Positions 8,714 to 19,353 of a stretch of DNA of 64,000 nucleotides are shown piece by piece; within the stretch, counting starts at the first letter, position 1; the number at the start of each line of letters is the position of its first letter. Position numbers and translations under genes: made by a program. This stretch comes from G963674955 sp963674955 (GTDB lineage: Bacteria > Desulfobacterota > Desulfovibrionia > Desulfovibrionales > Desulfovibrionaceae): positions 558,001-622,000 of the forward strand of contig CAXXKR010000004.1 of the NCBI GenBank assembly GCA_963674955.2. The letters run 5' to 3'. The notes beneath the pieces were generated by a model. It ran no database searches, was not told the DNA's origin, and saw nothing but the letters and a program-made list of their open reading frames with translations.

Positions 8714-9466
8714 TCAAGACTCCATGTTGCCTATGGATTCGATGAGCATGGAAGTAACCTTTTCGGCGTTGCTTTTGAATATGGATATGATTTCATCCCA
8801 GGTGACAGGCTCTTCGTCGGTTTTCCAGCAGTCATAATCGGTGGACATGGCCACTGCCGCATAGGGGATTCCCGCCTCGTTGGCCAAAATCGCCTCCGGC
8901 GCGGTGCTCATGTTGATAACGTCGGCGCCCCAGGCCCTGAACATGTGGGATTCCGCCCTGGTTGAGAATCTGGGCCCTTCGATGGTCACCACCGTGCCTT
9001 TTTCATGATGCACGATGTCCAGCTTTTTGCAGGATTCGATCATCAGCTTCCGGAGTTCTTCGGAAAAAGGATCGGCCATGGGGGTGTGAACAGGCGAATG
9101 AGGCTCGAACTGGTCATGAAAGGTTATCCAGCGATGTCTGGTGAAATCTATGAACTGGTCAAGAATGACCAAGTGGCCGCGGTCGATTCTCCTGCGCAGG
9201 GAACCGGCGGCGGTCGTGGCCAGGATGCATTCGCAGCCCTGTTCCTTCAAGGCGAAGATGTTGGCCCTGAAATTGACATGGGTGGGAGGGAATATATGTT
9301 CGCGGCCGTGCCTGGCCAGGATTACGACATCGCGTCCGTGTATCTTTCCGCACTTCAGGTCCGCAGACGGAGGTCCGTATGGGGTGTCCACAACAACATC
9401 ATGAGAGTCATGCAGAATATCCGGGTCGTCCAACCCGCTTCCGCCGATTATTCCGATCTTGCCCAT
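8714..9466 (-). CDS. mtnP: S-methyl-5'-thioadenosine phosphorylase
   Basis: Splits methylthioadenosine, the by-product of polyamine and related synthesis, with phosphate to adenine and methylthioribose-1-phosphate. 250 residues of the purine nucleoside phosphorylase type II fold: GIIGGSGLDD at the N-terminus, ILARHGREHIFPPTHVNFRA with the phosphate-binding RHG, then GPRFSTRAES, INMSTAPEAILANEAGI and AMSTDYDCW. The MST.PE..LA.E and TDYD.W motifs are those of methylthioadenosine rather than guanosine/inosine enzymes. It follows apt, whose enzyme would consume the adenine released; the pair is a complete adenine-salvage module. Confidence 0.92.
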   Translation of the reverse strand: MGKIGIIGGSGLDDPDILHDSHDVVVDTPYGPPSADLKCGKIHGRDVVILARHGREHIFPPTHVNFRANIFALKEQGCECILATTAAGSLRRRIDRGHLVILDQFIDFTRHRWITFHDQFEPHSPVHTPMADPFSEELRKLMIESCKKLDIVHHEKGTVVTIEGPRFSTRAESHMFRAWGADVINMSTAPEAILANEAGIPYAAVAMSTDYDCWKTDEEPVTWDEIISIFKSNAEKVTSMLIESIGNMES

Positions 9467-9497
9467 CGGTTCTCCTTAACTATTGATAGCAATCATT

Positions 9498-10019
9498 CTA
9501 CAGTTCAATAAGATGCACATAATCATGCCCCCGAAGCTTGCTGGGACCGTCCAAAAAGCCCAACTGGATGACGAAACCGATTCCGGCGACAACAGCGCCG
9601 GCGTTTTCAACCAGCTTCAGCATGCCCTCCACGGTACCGCCGGTGGCCAAGAGGTCGTCTATGATCAGCACCTTCTCGCCTTCCTCAAGGGCGTCCACAT
9701 GCATGCACAGGCTGTCGGTGCCGTATTCAAGGTCGTAACTGACGCTTGTGGTCTTGTAGGGCAGTTTGCCGGGCTTGCGTACCGGGATGAATCCAATGCC
9801 CATCTTGTAGGCAAGAGGCGCTCCGAAAATAAAACCCCTGGCTTCGGCGGCTACGATCTTGGTGGCGCCGCAGCGGGAGAATTTGTAGGCCAGGGCGTCG
9901 ATGGTCTGCTGAAAAACGGCCGGGTCCTTGAGCATCGGAGTGATGTCGAAGAAAACTATTCCTTCTTTTGGATAATCCGGAATGTCCCGGATATGGGATC
10001 TAAGATTCATTATTTCCAT
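9498..10019 (-). CDS. apt: Adenine phosphoribosyltransferase
   Basis: Converts adenine and PRPP to AMP. 173 residues from the preferred start. The PRPP-binding motif is VLIIDDLLATGGTVEG, and the N-terminal IPDYPKEGIVFFDITPMLKD and ARGFIFGAPLA segments are typical of Apt. An ATG at 10031 is in frame, but its own codon and the next form the Shine-Dalgarno sequence (GGAGG) that sits five bases ahead of the ATG at 10019, so the latter is chosen. First gene of the apt-mtnP pair; the promoter region carries a perfect palindrome, suggesting repression by an unidentified regulator. Confidence 0.95.
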   Translation of the reverse strand: MEIMNLRSHIRDIPDYPKEGIVFFDITPMLKDPAVFQQTIDALAYKFSRCGATKIVAAEARGFIFGAPLAYKMGIGFIPVRKPGKLPYKTTSVSYDLEYGTDSLCMHVDALEEGEKVLIIDDLLATGGTVEGMLKLVENAGAVVAGIGFVIQLGFLDGPSKLRGHDYVHLIEL

Positions 10020-10047
10020 GTTATCCTCCATGTTTTTTACGATCAGT

Positions 10048-10076
10048 ACTTAAGTTCCCAAGGAACTTGTTGTCAA
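10048..10076 (-). promoter_or_regulatory. Probable promoter of apt-mtnP
   Basis: Minus strand: perfect -35 TTGACA (10076-10071), then a 17-base spacer to TTAAGT (10053-10048) or an 18-base spacer to TAAGTA. The -10 is weak in both readings, which fits a regulated promoter. Confidence 0.5.
10052..10068. promoter_or_regulatory. Perfect palindrome in the apt promoter spacer (putative operator)
   Basis: AAGTTCC CAA GGAACTT: two perfect seven-base arms around three bases, placed between the -35 and -10 elements of the apt-mtnP promoter. The location would let a bound dimeric repressor block RNA polymerase. It could instead be a hairpin in RNA only if transcription started upstream of it. No regulator gene is adjacent. 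Confidence 0.5.
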
Positions 10077-10155
10077 CTTGGCTTGCGGCCGACGGACGCT
10101 TGTAATACTAATCAAAATCCACTTTGCCGATCCTGAAAACCAACAGCGGGTATGA

Positions 10156-10956
10156 ATGGCTATTGAAAATAACACCCCAGGACGACCACGGGCAAAAAAA
10201 AGCCTGGGACAGAATTTCTTGATGGACGACAATATTTCCAGAAAGATTGTCAACTCACTGAAAATCGAGTCCGAAGACAATGTACTTGAGATCGGACCCG
10301 GCCACGGTGCCCTGACAAAATGGATACTTGACAAAAAGCCTGCCTCCTTCACCGTGCTGGAAAAGGACGGAGAGCTTTCCAAACGTTTGTCGGAGAAATG
10401 GCCCGGACTAAACGTCATGAACGGCGACGCCCTTAAATATTCATGGAATACAGCGCGTTCCGGGCTCAAGGTGGTCGGCAACCTGCCATACAACATCGCG
10501 TCCACTCTCATCTGGGACATGGCGGCATCCGCCCCCGACATCTGGGGGGCCGTGTTCATGGTCCAGCATGAAGTGGGGCTGAGACTGACGGCAAAACCGG
10601 CCAACAAGCAATATGGCGGATTGAGCGTTTGGGTCCAAAGCCACATGGAAACAAACTACCTGTTTAAAGTCGGAGCCAACGTTTTCAACCCCAAACCCAA
10701 AATTGATTCCGCCGTGATCAGTTTTTTTCCTAAAACCACCCAGTTGCGGCCAAAATATCCAGATGAACTTTCCGCGCTCATCAAAATGTGTTTCCAGAAA
10801 CGCCGGAAACAATTAGGCAACATACTGAAATCATTATGGTCTGACGAAATTGACCAATGGTTTTTCGAGCAGGGCATCAAGGCCGCAGCCCGCCCGGAAG
10901 AACTCACTCCACAGCAATTTCAAGGGCTGGCAAAGGTTTTGCGGACGGTTTTTTAA
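10156..10956 (+). CDS. rsmA: 16S rRNA (adenine1518/1519-N6)-dimethyltransferase
   Basis: Dimethylates the two adjacent adenosines in the 3' terminal helix of 16S rRNA during 30S maturation. 266 residues: KKSLGQNFLMDD near the N-terminus, the SAM-binding motif I VLEIGPGHGALT, and the catalytic motif NLPYNIAS at the family position; the C-terminal helical domain ends RPEELTPQQFQGLAKVL. Divergent from apt across about 135 bases. Single gene; HU follows after 234 bases with its own promoter. Confidence 0.96.
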   Translation: MAIENNTPGRPRAKKSLGQNFLMDDNISRKIVNSLKIESEDNVLEIGPGHGALTKWILDKKPASFTVLEKDGELSKRLSEKWPGLNVMNGDALKYSWNTARSGLKVVGNLPYNIASTLIWDMAASAPDIWGAVFMVQHEVGLRLTAKPANKQYGGLSVWVQSHMETNYLFKVGANVFNPKPKIDSAVISFFPKTTQLRPKYPDELSALIKMCFQKRRKQLGNILKSLWSDEIDQWFFEQGIKAAARPEELTPQQFQGLAKVLRTVF

Positions 10957-11053
10957 GATGAAATATGACATTTCCCTCTTGACTTGGGGTGGAAAATCTT
11001 GTTTACGGTGATTTCAGTTGAACGAATGAATTCATGGGAATCGTTTGTTTACC

Positions 11054-11082
11054 TGGACAGAGCTTAAAGATTTAATTAAAGT
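11054..11082 (+). promoter_or_regulatory. Probable promoter of the HU gene
   Basis: TGGACA (11054-11059), a 17-base spacer, TAAAGT (11077-11082): five of six and four of six matches. A second, weaker candidate lies upstream (TTGACT at 10979-10984, 17 bases, TTTACG). Confidence 0.45.
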
Positions 11083-11190
11083 CTGGAAGCTTTTGCACGC
11101 GGGCAAAGCGTGCAGACAAAACAGTGGCATTTAATAAACGGCATTTAGCAAATTTTGTATAGCTAAACCATCTACGAGGAGGAAGGTCTG

Positions 11191-11463
11191 ATGACGAAGG
11201 CTGATTTGGTTGTAAAAATTGCGGAAAAAGCCAACCTGACAAAGGCGAACGCCGAGCGCTCCCTGAATGCCTTTCTGGACACCGTTGAAGACACACTGGT
11301 GAAAGAAGGCAAACTGACCCTGACCGGCTTCGGTACATTTGTCGTTGAGCAAAGGAAAGCCAGGGTTGGCCGCAACCCCCGCACTGGCGCCGAAATCAAG
11401 ATTCCCGCCACCAAGGTGGTCAAGTTCCGCCCCGGCAAGCTTTTGAAGGAAGCCGTCAAATAG
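11191..11463 (+). CDS. HU-family DNA-binding protein
   Basis: 90-residue histone-like protein that bends and compacts DNA as a dimer. The HU fold is complete: MTKADLVVKIAEKANLTK helices, LTLTGFGTFVVEQRKAR and the arm GRNPRTGAEIKIPATKVVKFRPGK with the intercalating proline in RNPRTG. A strong GAGGAGG lies ahead of the ATG. A 57-residue membrane protein gene follows 15 bases later on the same transcript. HU alpha/beta and IHF-like members cannot be separated with certainty, but the TKADLV...KLLKEAVK form is HU. Confidence 0.95.
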   Translation: MTKADLVVKIAEKANLTKANAERSLNAFLDTVEDTLVKEGKLTLTGFGTFVVEQRKARVGRNPRTGAEIKIPATKVVKFRPGKLLKEAVK

Positions 11464-11478
11464 CATTGGAGGCAGATC

Positions 11479-11652
11479 ATGATTCACGGCGAAACAGTAC
11501 ACAGCCCTCTTCCTTGGGATTTGCCCTGGTGGATGCCTGACCATTTCGTCTTCTTCGGCGTACTTTATGCCGTAGCTGCGGTCATAGGCATTGGAATGGG
11601 ATATGTCATTCTCAAATCATGGTGGGAGACAAGGGTCGAAGTCGACCACTAA
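11479..11652 (+). CDS. Small single-span membrane protein of unknown function
   Basis: A 57-codon gene, ATG at 11479 with GGAGG six bases upstream, TAA at 11650-11652. The protein starts MIHGETVHSPLPWDLPWWMP, has one hydrophobic segment (about 22-46: FVFFGVLYAVAAVIGIGMGY) and ends with the charged tail KSWWETRVEVDH. The many tryptophans and prolines before the span suggest an interfacial helix. It lies 15 bases after HU and before a strong terminator, so it is the second cistron of the HU transcript. I do not recognise a family. The good ribosome site, the clear membrane topology and the position of the terminator support a real gene. Confidence 0.75.
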   Translation: MIHGETVHSPLPWDLPWWMPDHFVFFGVLYAVAAVIGIGMGYVILKSWWETRVEVDH

Positions 11653-11697
11653 TCCCTCCGGACTAGGCCGAATGATGCAATAAATGGTTCACCATTT

Positions 11698-11732
11698 AAG
11701 CCCGCAAGAGATAAAACTTTTGCGGGCTTTTT
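11698..11732 (+). terminator. Rho-independent terminator after HU and the small membrane gene
   Basis: AAGCCCGCAA... paired with ...TTGCGGGCTT (arms 11698-11710 and 11717-11729), followed by a T-run to 11732. It separates the HU unit from the rpsU operon. Confidence 0.88.
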
Positions 11733-11751
11733 CATGTCTTGTTTATTTCTC

Positions 11752-11780
11752 TTGATTATTGGTATCAAAGTGCCTATGGT
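11752..11780 (+). promoter_or_regulatory. Probable promoter of the macromolecular synthesis operon
   Basis: TTGATT (11752-11757), a 17-base spacer, TATGGT (11775-11780), about 58 bases before the rpsU start; four of six matches in each element. Confidence 0.5.
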
Positions 11781-11838
11781 ACTTTTTCAATTTTCGCCGC
11801 TTGGCTGTGAGCCAAGGGTCAGAAGGGGGGTGATTTTA

Positions 11839-12039
11839 TTGCCGGGTGTATGCTTGGACGATTCTGACAACTACGAAATCGCATTGCGTCGTTTCAAGAA
11901 GCAGGTGGAAAAAGCCGGAATTCTTTCCGAGCTTAAGAAGCGTCAACACTATGAAAAACCTAGTGTTCAGCGCAAAAAAAAGAAAGCTGCCGCAAAGAAA
12001 CGTCTTGTTAAGAAACTTCGTAAAATGAAGACACTCTAA
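11839..12039 (+). CDS. rpsU: 30S ribosomal protein S21
   Basis: 66-residue basic protein of the small subunit that assists initiation. The protein starts (M)PGVCLDDSDNYEIALRRFKK and ends in a run of Lys/Arg, as S21 does. The start is a TTG at 11839, preceded by AGGGGGGTGA; a longer open frame exists but the family N-terminus (MPGV) fixes the start here. First gene of the classical rpsU-dnaG-rpoD operon; its stop overlaps the next ATG by one base. Confidence 0.95.
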   Translation: MPGVCLDDSDNYEIALRRFKKQVEKAGILSELKKRQHYEKPSVQRKKKKAAAKKRLVKKLRKMKTL

Positions 12040-12485
12040 TGAGTCTAAGTTCCAAACTTGATAAAGACTACATAGAGGCCTACAAAGCCAAAGAAACGGT
12101 CAAAGTGGCTGTCCTGAGACTACTCAGGACAGCCATCAAAAACCGCACGAAAGACCTCGGTCGCGATCTGCAGGACGACGAAACGTTGGACATGATCGCA
12201 AAGCAGGTCAAGCAACGCAAAGAATCAATCGAACAGTTCACCAAAGCGGGCCGAACCGACCTGGCTGAAAAGGAAATCCTGGAACTGGACCAGTTGAAGG
12301 CATACATGCCCGACGCTTTGTCCGACGAGGAGTTGGTTCAGGCAATCGCCGCCGCCATCTCCCAGCTTAGCGCCAAGGGAATGCAGGACATGGGCCGGGT
12401 AATGCAGGCCGTGCTTTCAGCTCACAAAGGCCAAGTCGACGGCAAGAAAGCCAGCGACCTGGTCAAATTAAGACTCTCAACCTAA
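12039..12485 (+). CDS. GatB/YqeY-domain protein
   Basis: 148-residue helical protein related to the tRNA-binding tail domain of GatB, with no GatB catalytic part. Characteristic segments are VAVLRLLRTAIKNR at the N-terminus, ELDQLKAYMPDALSDEELVQ in the middle and GRVMQAVLSAHKGQVDGKKA at the end. YqeY homologues often sit between rpsU and dnaG, as here. A role in tRNA-related quality control is assumed for the family but not proven. The stop-start overlap TAATG couples it to rpsU. Confidence 0.9.
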   Translation: MSLSSKLDKDYIEAYKAKETVKVAVLRLLRTAIKNRTKDLGRDLQDDETLDMIAKQVKQRKESIEQFTKAGRTDLAEKEILELDQLKAYMPDALSDEELVQAIAAAISQLSAKGMQDMGRVMQAVLSAHKGQVDGKKASDLVKLRLST

Positions 12486-12498
12486 ACTTTAAGTTTGC

Positions 12499-14799
12499 AT
12501 GGAATCCAGAACATTTCAGTTGCTGGAATTCCCCAAGATACTTAAAGCCCTAGCTGGCTTTGCCGTATCAAGTGCGGGGGCTTCAGCCTGCTTGAAAACA
12601 AAACCGTTTTCAAGCGATAGCGAACTTCAAAGCCAAAGAGCTTTGTACGACCAAACCACGAAATGGGTTCGGGAGTCAGGGTTTACCCTTTCCCCTTTCA
12701 CCGCTCTGGACGGATTGTTCAATTTTCTGGAAAGCCAGACGGCTTTTCTTGATGAAGACGGCCTTTTGGCGTTGCTGGAAGCCCTGGAACAGGCCCAAGA
12801 GGCAAGGGAATCGCTGAAGCCTTTTGCCGAAAGGGGCTGGGAAGAACTTTTTCAGGCGATTTTCGGCTCCGGCTGGCCTGAAATGACCTTCTCCGGTTTG
12901 AAACGCTGCATCGACAAGGACGGCAGGATCAAGGACCAAAGTTCTCCGGAACTTCTTTCCATACGCCGGGAAATTTCACAGATACATCAACGCTGCACCA
13001 AAAAGGCAAAGGACTTCATCCAGGACAAGGGGCTCAGCCATTATCTTCAGGACGAATACATCACCATCTCGTCCGACCGTTATGTCCTGCCGCTGAAATC
13101 AAATTTCAAGGGCAAGCTGCAAGGAATCATACACGACTATTCCCAGACCAATGAAACCTGCTTTTTCGAGCCCATGTTCCTGGTGGAGTTGAACAACAAG
13201 GTCCAGGAACTGAAAAAGCAGGAAAGGGACGAGGAAATAAAAATCCTCAAATATCTCACCGGACTGATCCGACAGGAAATGGAAAGCATTGTTGCCTGCT
13301 ATGATTTCCTCATCCAGCTCGACGTGCTCATGGCCAAGGTCAAACTTGGCGAAGCAATTGAAGGAGTGTGCCTGAATGCGAAAAAAGGCAACCCCGTCAG
13401 GGTGGTCAATGCGCGGCATCCCCTGCTTGTTCTGAGCGGAACCGATGTCCAGCCAATGGACATTGAATTGCTTGAGGGGCAGAAAGGGCTGATAATCAGC
13501 GGCGGAAATGCGGGTGGCAAGACTGTATGCCTGAAAACCCTGGGGCTCATCGCCTTGATGGCTTACTCAGGCCTTCCCGTTCCTGTTGAAGAAGGCAGCT
13601 CATTGCCGTTATGGAGCAAAATTTTCGTGGTCATGGGCGACGAGCAGAGCCTGGAGGATCACGTCAGCACCTTTACGGCCCAAATCCACTGTCTGGCAAA
13701 GGTTTGGCCTGAATTGGACCAGGACACGCTTTTCATACTTGATGAATTCGGGGCAGGCACGGACCCGACCCAAGGTGCGGCCCTGGCACAGGCGGTGATT
13801 GACAGCCTGTTGGGGAAAAAGACCTTTATTTTTGCAGCAACGCATTTTCCGGCGCTCAAGGCTTACGCCACTGCCAATGACGAGATGCGTGCGGCCAGTG
13901 TGCTTTTCGATCCCAAGACAAAAAAGCCGCTTTTCAAAATCGCCTATGACCAGATCGGGGCCAGCATTGCCCTTGATGTCGCCAAGGAACACGGGCTGCC
14001 TCTTGAAATTCTTGAAAAAGCCCAACAGTACCTTTTGCTTGACGGGTCCGATACCAGCGCGGTCCTGGATCGGTTGAACAACCTCGCCGTTGAAAAGGAA
14101 AAAGAGGTCAAACTGGCCGTAAAGGAACGTTCCCTTCTGGCCAGTAAAAAAAGGGACCTGGAGGCGAGGTTCGAGAAAGAGCGCCTTTCACTGCTTGAAG
14201 ACATGAGAAAGCAGACGCAGGAACTTCTCCGGGAATGGAAAAAGGACAAGATCGGACGCAAGCAGGCCTTGAAAAAACTTGCTTCCATCCGTGAGAGGAT
14301 TGAGCCCGCCGAAAAACCTCAGTCATCCGCCGGCCTTGAGTGGAACGATCTGAAAATTGGGATGAAAGTCGACTATCCGGCATGGGCCAAGTCTGGTATA
14401 ATTATGGAAATAGATTCCAGACGCAAGGCGGCAAAAGTTGATCTGGACGGGGTTGCCATGTGGATCAAACACAGGGACCTCGCTCCGGCAAGCAGGGAGA
14501 AAGCCTCTACCTACGTGAGCAAACCAGCCATCTCAAAGTCCAAGCCGGAGACCGAATTAAGCCTCAGCCTGGACCTGAGAGGCCTGAGGGCCGACGAAGC
14601 CATCGTCAACCTTGAACGATTCATGGACGCAGCGCTGCTCAAAGGTGTTGGAAGACTGGAGATCATTCACGGCAAGGGGACCGGTGCGCTCAGGCGCGAG
14701 GTTCACGACTTTCTGGGCAACAGCGGCCTGGTGTCCGACTTTTATCTTGCCAACGAAGACAGGGGCGGCGACGGCATGACCGAAGTCGTCCTCAACTAA
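12499..14799 (+). CDS. mutS2: MutS2 with C-terminal Smr domain
   Basis: MutS paralogue without mismatch-binding domains; family members suppress homologous recombination and in some bacteria split collided ribosomes. 766 residues: N-terminal core and lever, ATPase domain with P-loop ISGGNAGGKTVCLK (about 333-346), Walker B LFILDEFGAGTDPTQGAAL, a coiled-coil stretch (about 520-610) and an Smr nuclease domain starting LDLRGLRADEAIVNLERF and carrying IIHGKGTGALR. The P-loop has GGN where most MutS2 proteins have GPN. Lies inside the macromolecular synthesis operon between the YqeY-like gene and dnaG. Confidence 0.93.
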   Translation: MESRTFQLLEFPKILKALAGFAVSSAGASACLKTKPFSSDSELQSQRALYDQTTKWVRESGFTLSPFTALDGLFNFLESQTAFLDEDGLLALLEALEQAQEARESLKPFAERGWEELFQAIFGSGWPEMTFSGLKRCIDKDGRIKDQSSPELLSIRREISQIHQRCTKKAKDFIQDKGLSHYLQDEYITISSDRYVLPLKSNFKGKLQGIIHDYSQTNETCFFEPMFLVELNNKVQELKKQERDEEIKILKYLTGLIRQEMESIVACYDFLIQLDVLMAKVKLGEAIEGVCLNAKKGNPVRVVNARHPLLVLSGTDVQPMDIELLEGQKGLIISGGNAGGKTVCLKTLGLIALMAYSGLPVPVEEGSSLPLWSKIFVVMGDEQSLEDHVSTFTAQIHCLAKVWPELDQDTLFILDEFGAGTDPTQGAALAQAVIDSLLGKKTFIFAATHFPALKAYATANDEMRAASVLFDPKTKKPLFKIAYDQIGASIALDVAKEHGLPLEILEKAQQYLLLDGSDTSAVLDRLNNLAVEKEKEVKLAVKERSLLASKKRDLEARFEKERLSLLEDMRKQTQELLREWKKDKIGRKQALKKLASIRERIEPAEKPQSSAGLEWNDLKIGMKVDYPAWAKSGIIMEIDSRRKAAKVDLDGVAMWIKHRDLAPASREKASTYVSKPAISKSKPETELSLSLDLRGLRADEAIVNLERFMDAALLKGVGRLEIIHGKGTGALRREVHDFLGNSGLVSDFYLANEDRGGDGMTEVVLN

Positions 14800-14821
14800 C
14801 TGGATACCAAGGCGAAACCAT

Positions 14822-16553
14822 ATGGATTCTCAAGCCATCCAGTTGATAAAAGCCCGTCTGAACATAGCGGACATCATAAGAAGATACGTAGACTTGCGTC
14901 CGGTCTCCGGCAGATGGATGGGAGTATGTCCTTTTCATCAGGAGACCAAACCGTCCATGAGCGTCAACGAGGAAGAAGGCTTCTTCTATTGTTTCGGCTG
15001 CCAGGCCTCCGGAGACGTGATTGATTTCTACCAGCGCATAAACGGGCTTGAATTCAAGGAAGCCCTTGAGCTTCTGGCGGACGAAGCCGGTGTGGAGCTT
15101 GAAAAAGTAAAATTCGACCCCAACGCCCAGCGCGAACATAAAAAGAAAAAAACCATCCTGGACATGCACGAACAGGCGCAGGTTTTTTTCAAGTGGAACC
15201 TGAACCAGCCCCAGGGGCGGCCTGCTGCGAAATACTTGCAAAAGCGAGGATTAAATACCGAAATAATTGACAAGTTCGGGTTGGGATATAGTGTTGACGA
15301 TTGGCATGGCCTTGACGTTTTCCTGAAGTCCAAAGGCTGGAGTCCTGAAGCGGGGGTCGAAGCCGGGCTTTTGACAAAGAATGAAAAACAAAATATCTAC
15401 GACCGCTTTCGCGGACGACTGATATTTCCGATCCACAACCTGTCGGGGCGGGTTGTGGCCTTTGGCGGCAGAATAATCGACGAAGGCGAACCCAAGTACC
15501 TGAACAGCAGCGATACGCCCATCTACAAAAAGGGAGACCACCTTTACGGGCTGTATCAGGCCAGGACGCAAATGACTCGGTCAAAACGGGCCCTGCTGAC
15601 CGAAGGATACATGGATGTCCTGTCCCTGCATCAGTTCGGATACGCCGATTCATGCGGAGTTCTGGGGACCGCCCTGACTGCAACTCAGGTCAAACGCCTG
15701 GGCGGTTTTTGCGAAAAGATTTTTCTGGTCTTTGACGGTGACGCGCCGGGACGAAAGGCTGCGCTGAAAAGCGCTGAAATGATTTTGCTGCAGGGAATAT
15801 CCTGCAACGTAATCATGCTGCCCGATGGCGAGGATGTGGACAGCCTGCTGCAAACCACCGGGGCGCAAGGCTTTGACGATTTTTTAAATGCTGCTCCAGG
15901 CGGAATGGATTACTGTCTGGACATGCTCAGGAACGATTTTTCGCCCAAGGCTCGCATGAATTGGGTGGAAAATTTCATCAATAAGATTGACGATCTCAAG
16001 ATTCGTGCTGATTATATTTCGGAGATAAGCAAAAAGCTTGGCCTGATAGGCGTGTCGGAGACTGAATTTCGCAGGGCTCTCGGGCAATCCATGTCCAGGG
16101 GCGGCGTAAAAGGCAGTAACGCTCCCGGGGAACCAACCGCTCGAATGGATAAAGATGATAAAGATGACAGATATTTCCTTAAGTTCCCCATTAAACATCC
16201 CGAATATATATCCAGCTTGGAGGAGAGGGGCTTTGAACAAATCCTGGTGACGGATTGGGCGAAGAGTTTCTGGAGAAAAATAGTATCCCATAAAGACGAA
16301 GACTTGTTGCCGTGGCTGGACGAGAACGAAAAAAGCTTCTGGACGGCGTCCAGGGAAGAGAAAATCAAAGTCGTTCTTTCAGGGCAGGAACTCACCGAAG
16401 AATGGGAACATATTTTAAACAAAATTGCCTCGGGACGATCAAAAAGCAGCCGCCAGCGGATCAAAGACGCCCTGCAACGGGCCCAAGATGCCGGCGATAC
16501 GCAAAGAGTCCTCGAGTATATGAAGGCCTTAAGTGATTCCTTTGGGAGGGAAG

Positions 16554-16567
<14 letters not shown>
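14822..16567 (+). CDS. dnaG: DNA primase
   Basis: Makes RNA primers at the replication fork. 581 residues. The zinc-binding domain uses Cys36, His39, Cys57 and Cys60 (CPFH and CFGC). The RNA polymerase core has RFRGRLIFPIHNLSGRVVAFGGR; the TOPRIM acidic residues are in LLTEGYMDVLSLHQ and FDGDAPGRKAALKSAE. The C-terminal third, which would bind DnaB helicase, is poorly conserved as usual. Its last 14 bases overlap the start of rpoD, so translation is likely coupled. Confidence 0.97.
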
Positions 16568-18317
<1,750 letters not shown>

Positions 18318-18326
18318 GAACGACAA

Positions 18327-18361
18327 ACGGGAGAAGGCCTGAAAGCTTTCTCCCGTTTTTT
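18327..18361 (+). terminator. Rho-independent terminator after rpoD
   Basis: AACGGGAGAA (18327-18336) pairs with TTCTCCCGTT (18349-18358), followed by a T-run. Ends the rpsU-rpoD operon. Confidence 0.9.
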
Positions 18362-18390
18362 CTTGAACCGCCAACCTACAGGCTTCCGCA

Positions 18391-19353
18391 GTGTGGACAA
18401 GTCCTGAAACCGGTCCATCCTTCATCATCCTGATCACGATTTCGGCCGTGGCCATTGATCTGGCCATTGGCGACCCGAGGTTTCTGCCGCATCCGGTCCG
18501 CCTCATCGGAAAAACCCTGGAGGCCCTGGAATCCATAATCAGAACGACTGGAACAAATTTAAGATTCGCCGGCCTTGCCGCAACCATTTTCCTTTCCTGT
18601 CTCGTCTTTTTCTGCGTTGATTTCCTGACCGGCCTGAAGGCTCTCGGTACAATTGCTGCCATTTATTTCAGCTACGCCGGGCTGGCTCTGGGGGAGCTTG
18701 TGAGGGAAGGGCGCAAGGTCGCAAACCTTGTCAACGAAAACAGGCTGGAAGACGCAAGAGCCGCCCTGTCCATGCTGGTGAGCCGCGAAACAGCGGATAT
18801 GGATGCCGACCGGATCAGAAGCTCGCTGGCTGAAACCATAAGCGAAAACCTAAGCGACGCATTCGTTGCCCCGCTCTTTTATCTGGTTCTCCTTGGTCCG
18901 GCGGGCATGTGGGCATACAAGGCCATCAGCACGATGGATTCCATGTGGGGCTACAAAAACCTTGAATATTCCGAGTTGGGTTGGGCCCCAGCAAGGACCG
19001 ACGACCTTCTCGCCTTTCTGCCTTCGAGAATCACGGCCCTGGTCATGGTCGCGGTGACCGCATTGAGTGGGGGTGAATGGCGAAAGGCGCTCGCCAACAT
19101 GGGGCGCGATGCGGGCAAGATGGAAAGTCCAAACGCCGGTTGGCCCATGAGCGCCGCAGCCTGGATATTTGCGGCCTCAATGGGCGGCAGATTCGTTTAT
19201 TTCGGCGAGGCAAAGGAAAAACCCCGCCTGGGACCGGACGGGGTTTGGACTGCGGAAAAAATCAACGCACTGCTCAGGCTCTGTCTGATGTCAGGTTTGC
19301 TGACATGCGCCATTTTCCTGGCTGCTGCGGCCCTGGTCTTCAGACCACTCTAA
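18391..19353 (+). CDS. cbiB: Adenosylcobinamide-phosphate synthase
   Basis: Membrane enzyme that attaches aminopropanol (phosphate) to cobyric acid in cobalamin synthesis. 320 residues with several hydrophobic segments. Family motifs are IDLAIGDPRFLPHPVRLIGK near the N-terminus, LAETISENLSDAFVAPLFY, KAISTMDSMWGYKN and ESPNAGWPMSAAA. The start is a GTG at 18391 with no strong ribosome site. Isolated from other cobalamin genes here. Its last bases overlap the end of proC on the other strand. Confidence 0.95.
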   Translation: MWTSPETGPSFIILITISAVAIDLAIGDPRFLPHPVRLIGKTLEALESIIRTTGTNLRFAGLAATIFLSCLVFFCVDFLTGLKALGTIAAIYFSYAGLALGELVREGRKVANLVNENRLEDARAALSMLVSRETADMDADRIRSSLAETISENLSDAFVAPLFYLVLLGPAGMWAYKAISTMDSMWGYKNLEYSELGWAPARTDDLLAFLPSRITALVMVAVTALSGGEWRKALANMGRDAGKMESPNAGWPMSAAAWIFAASMGGRFVYFGEAKEKPRLGPDGVWTAEKINALLRLCLMSGLLTCAIFLAAAALVFRPL

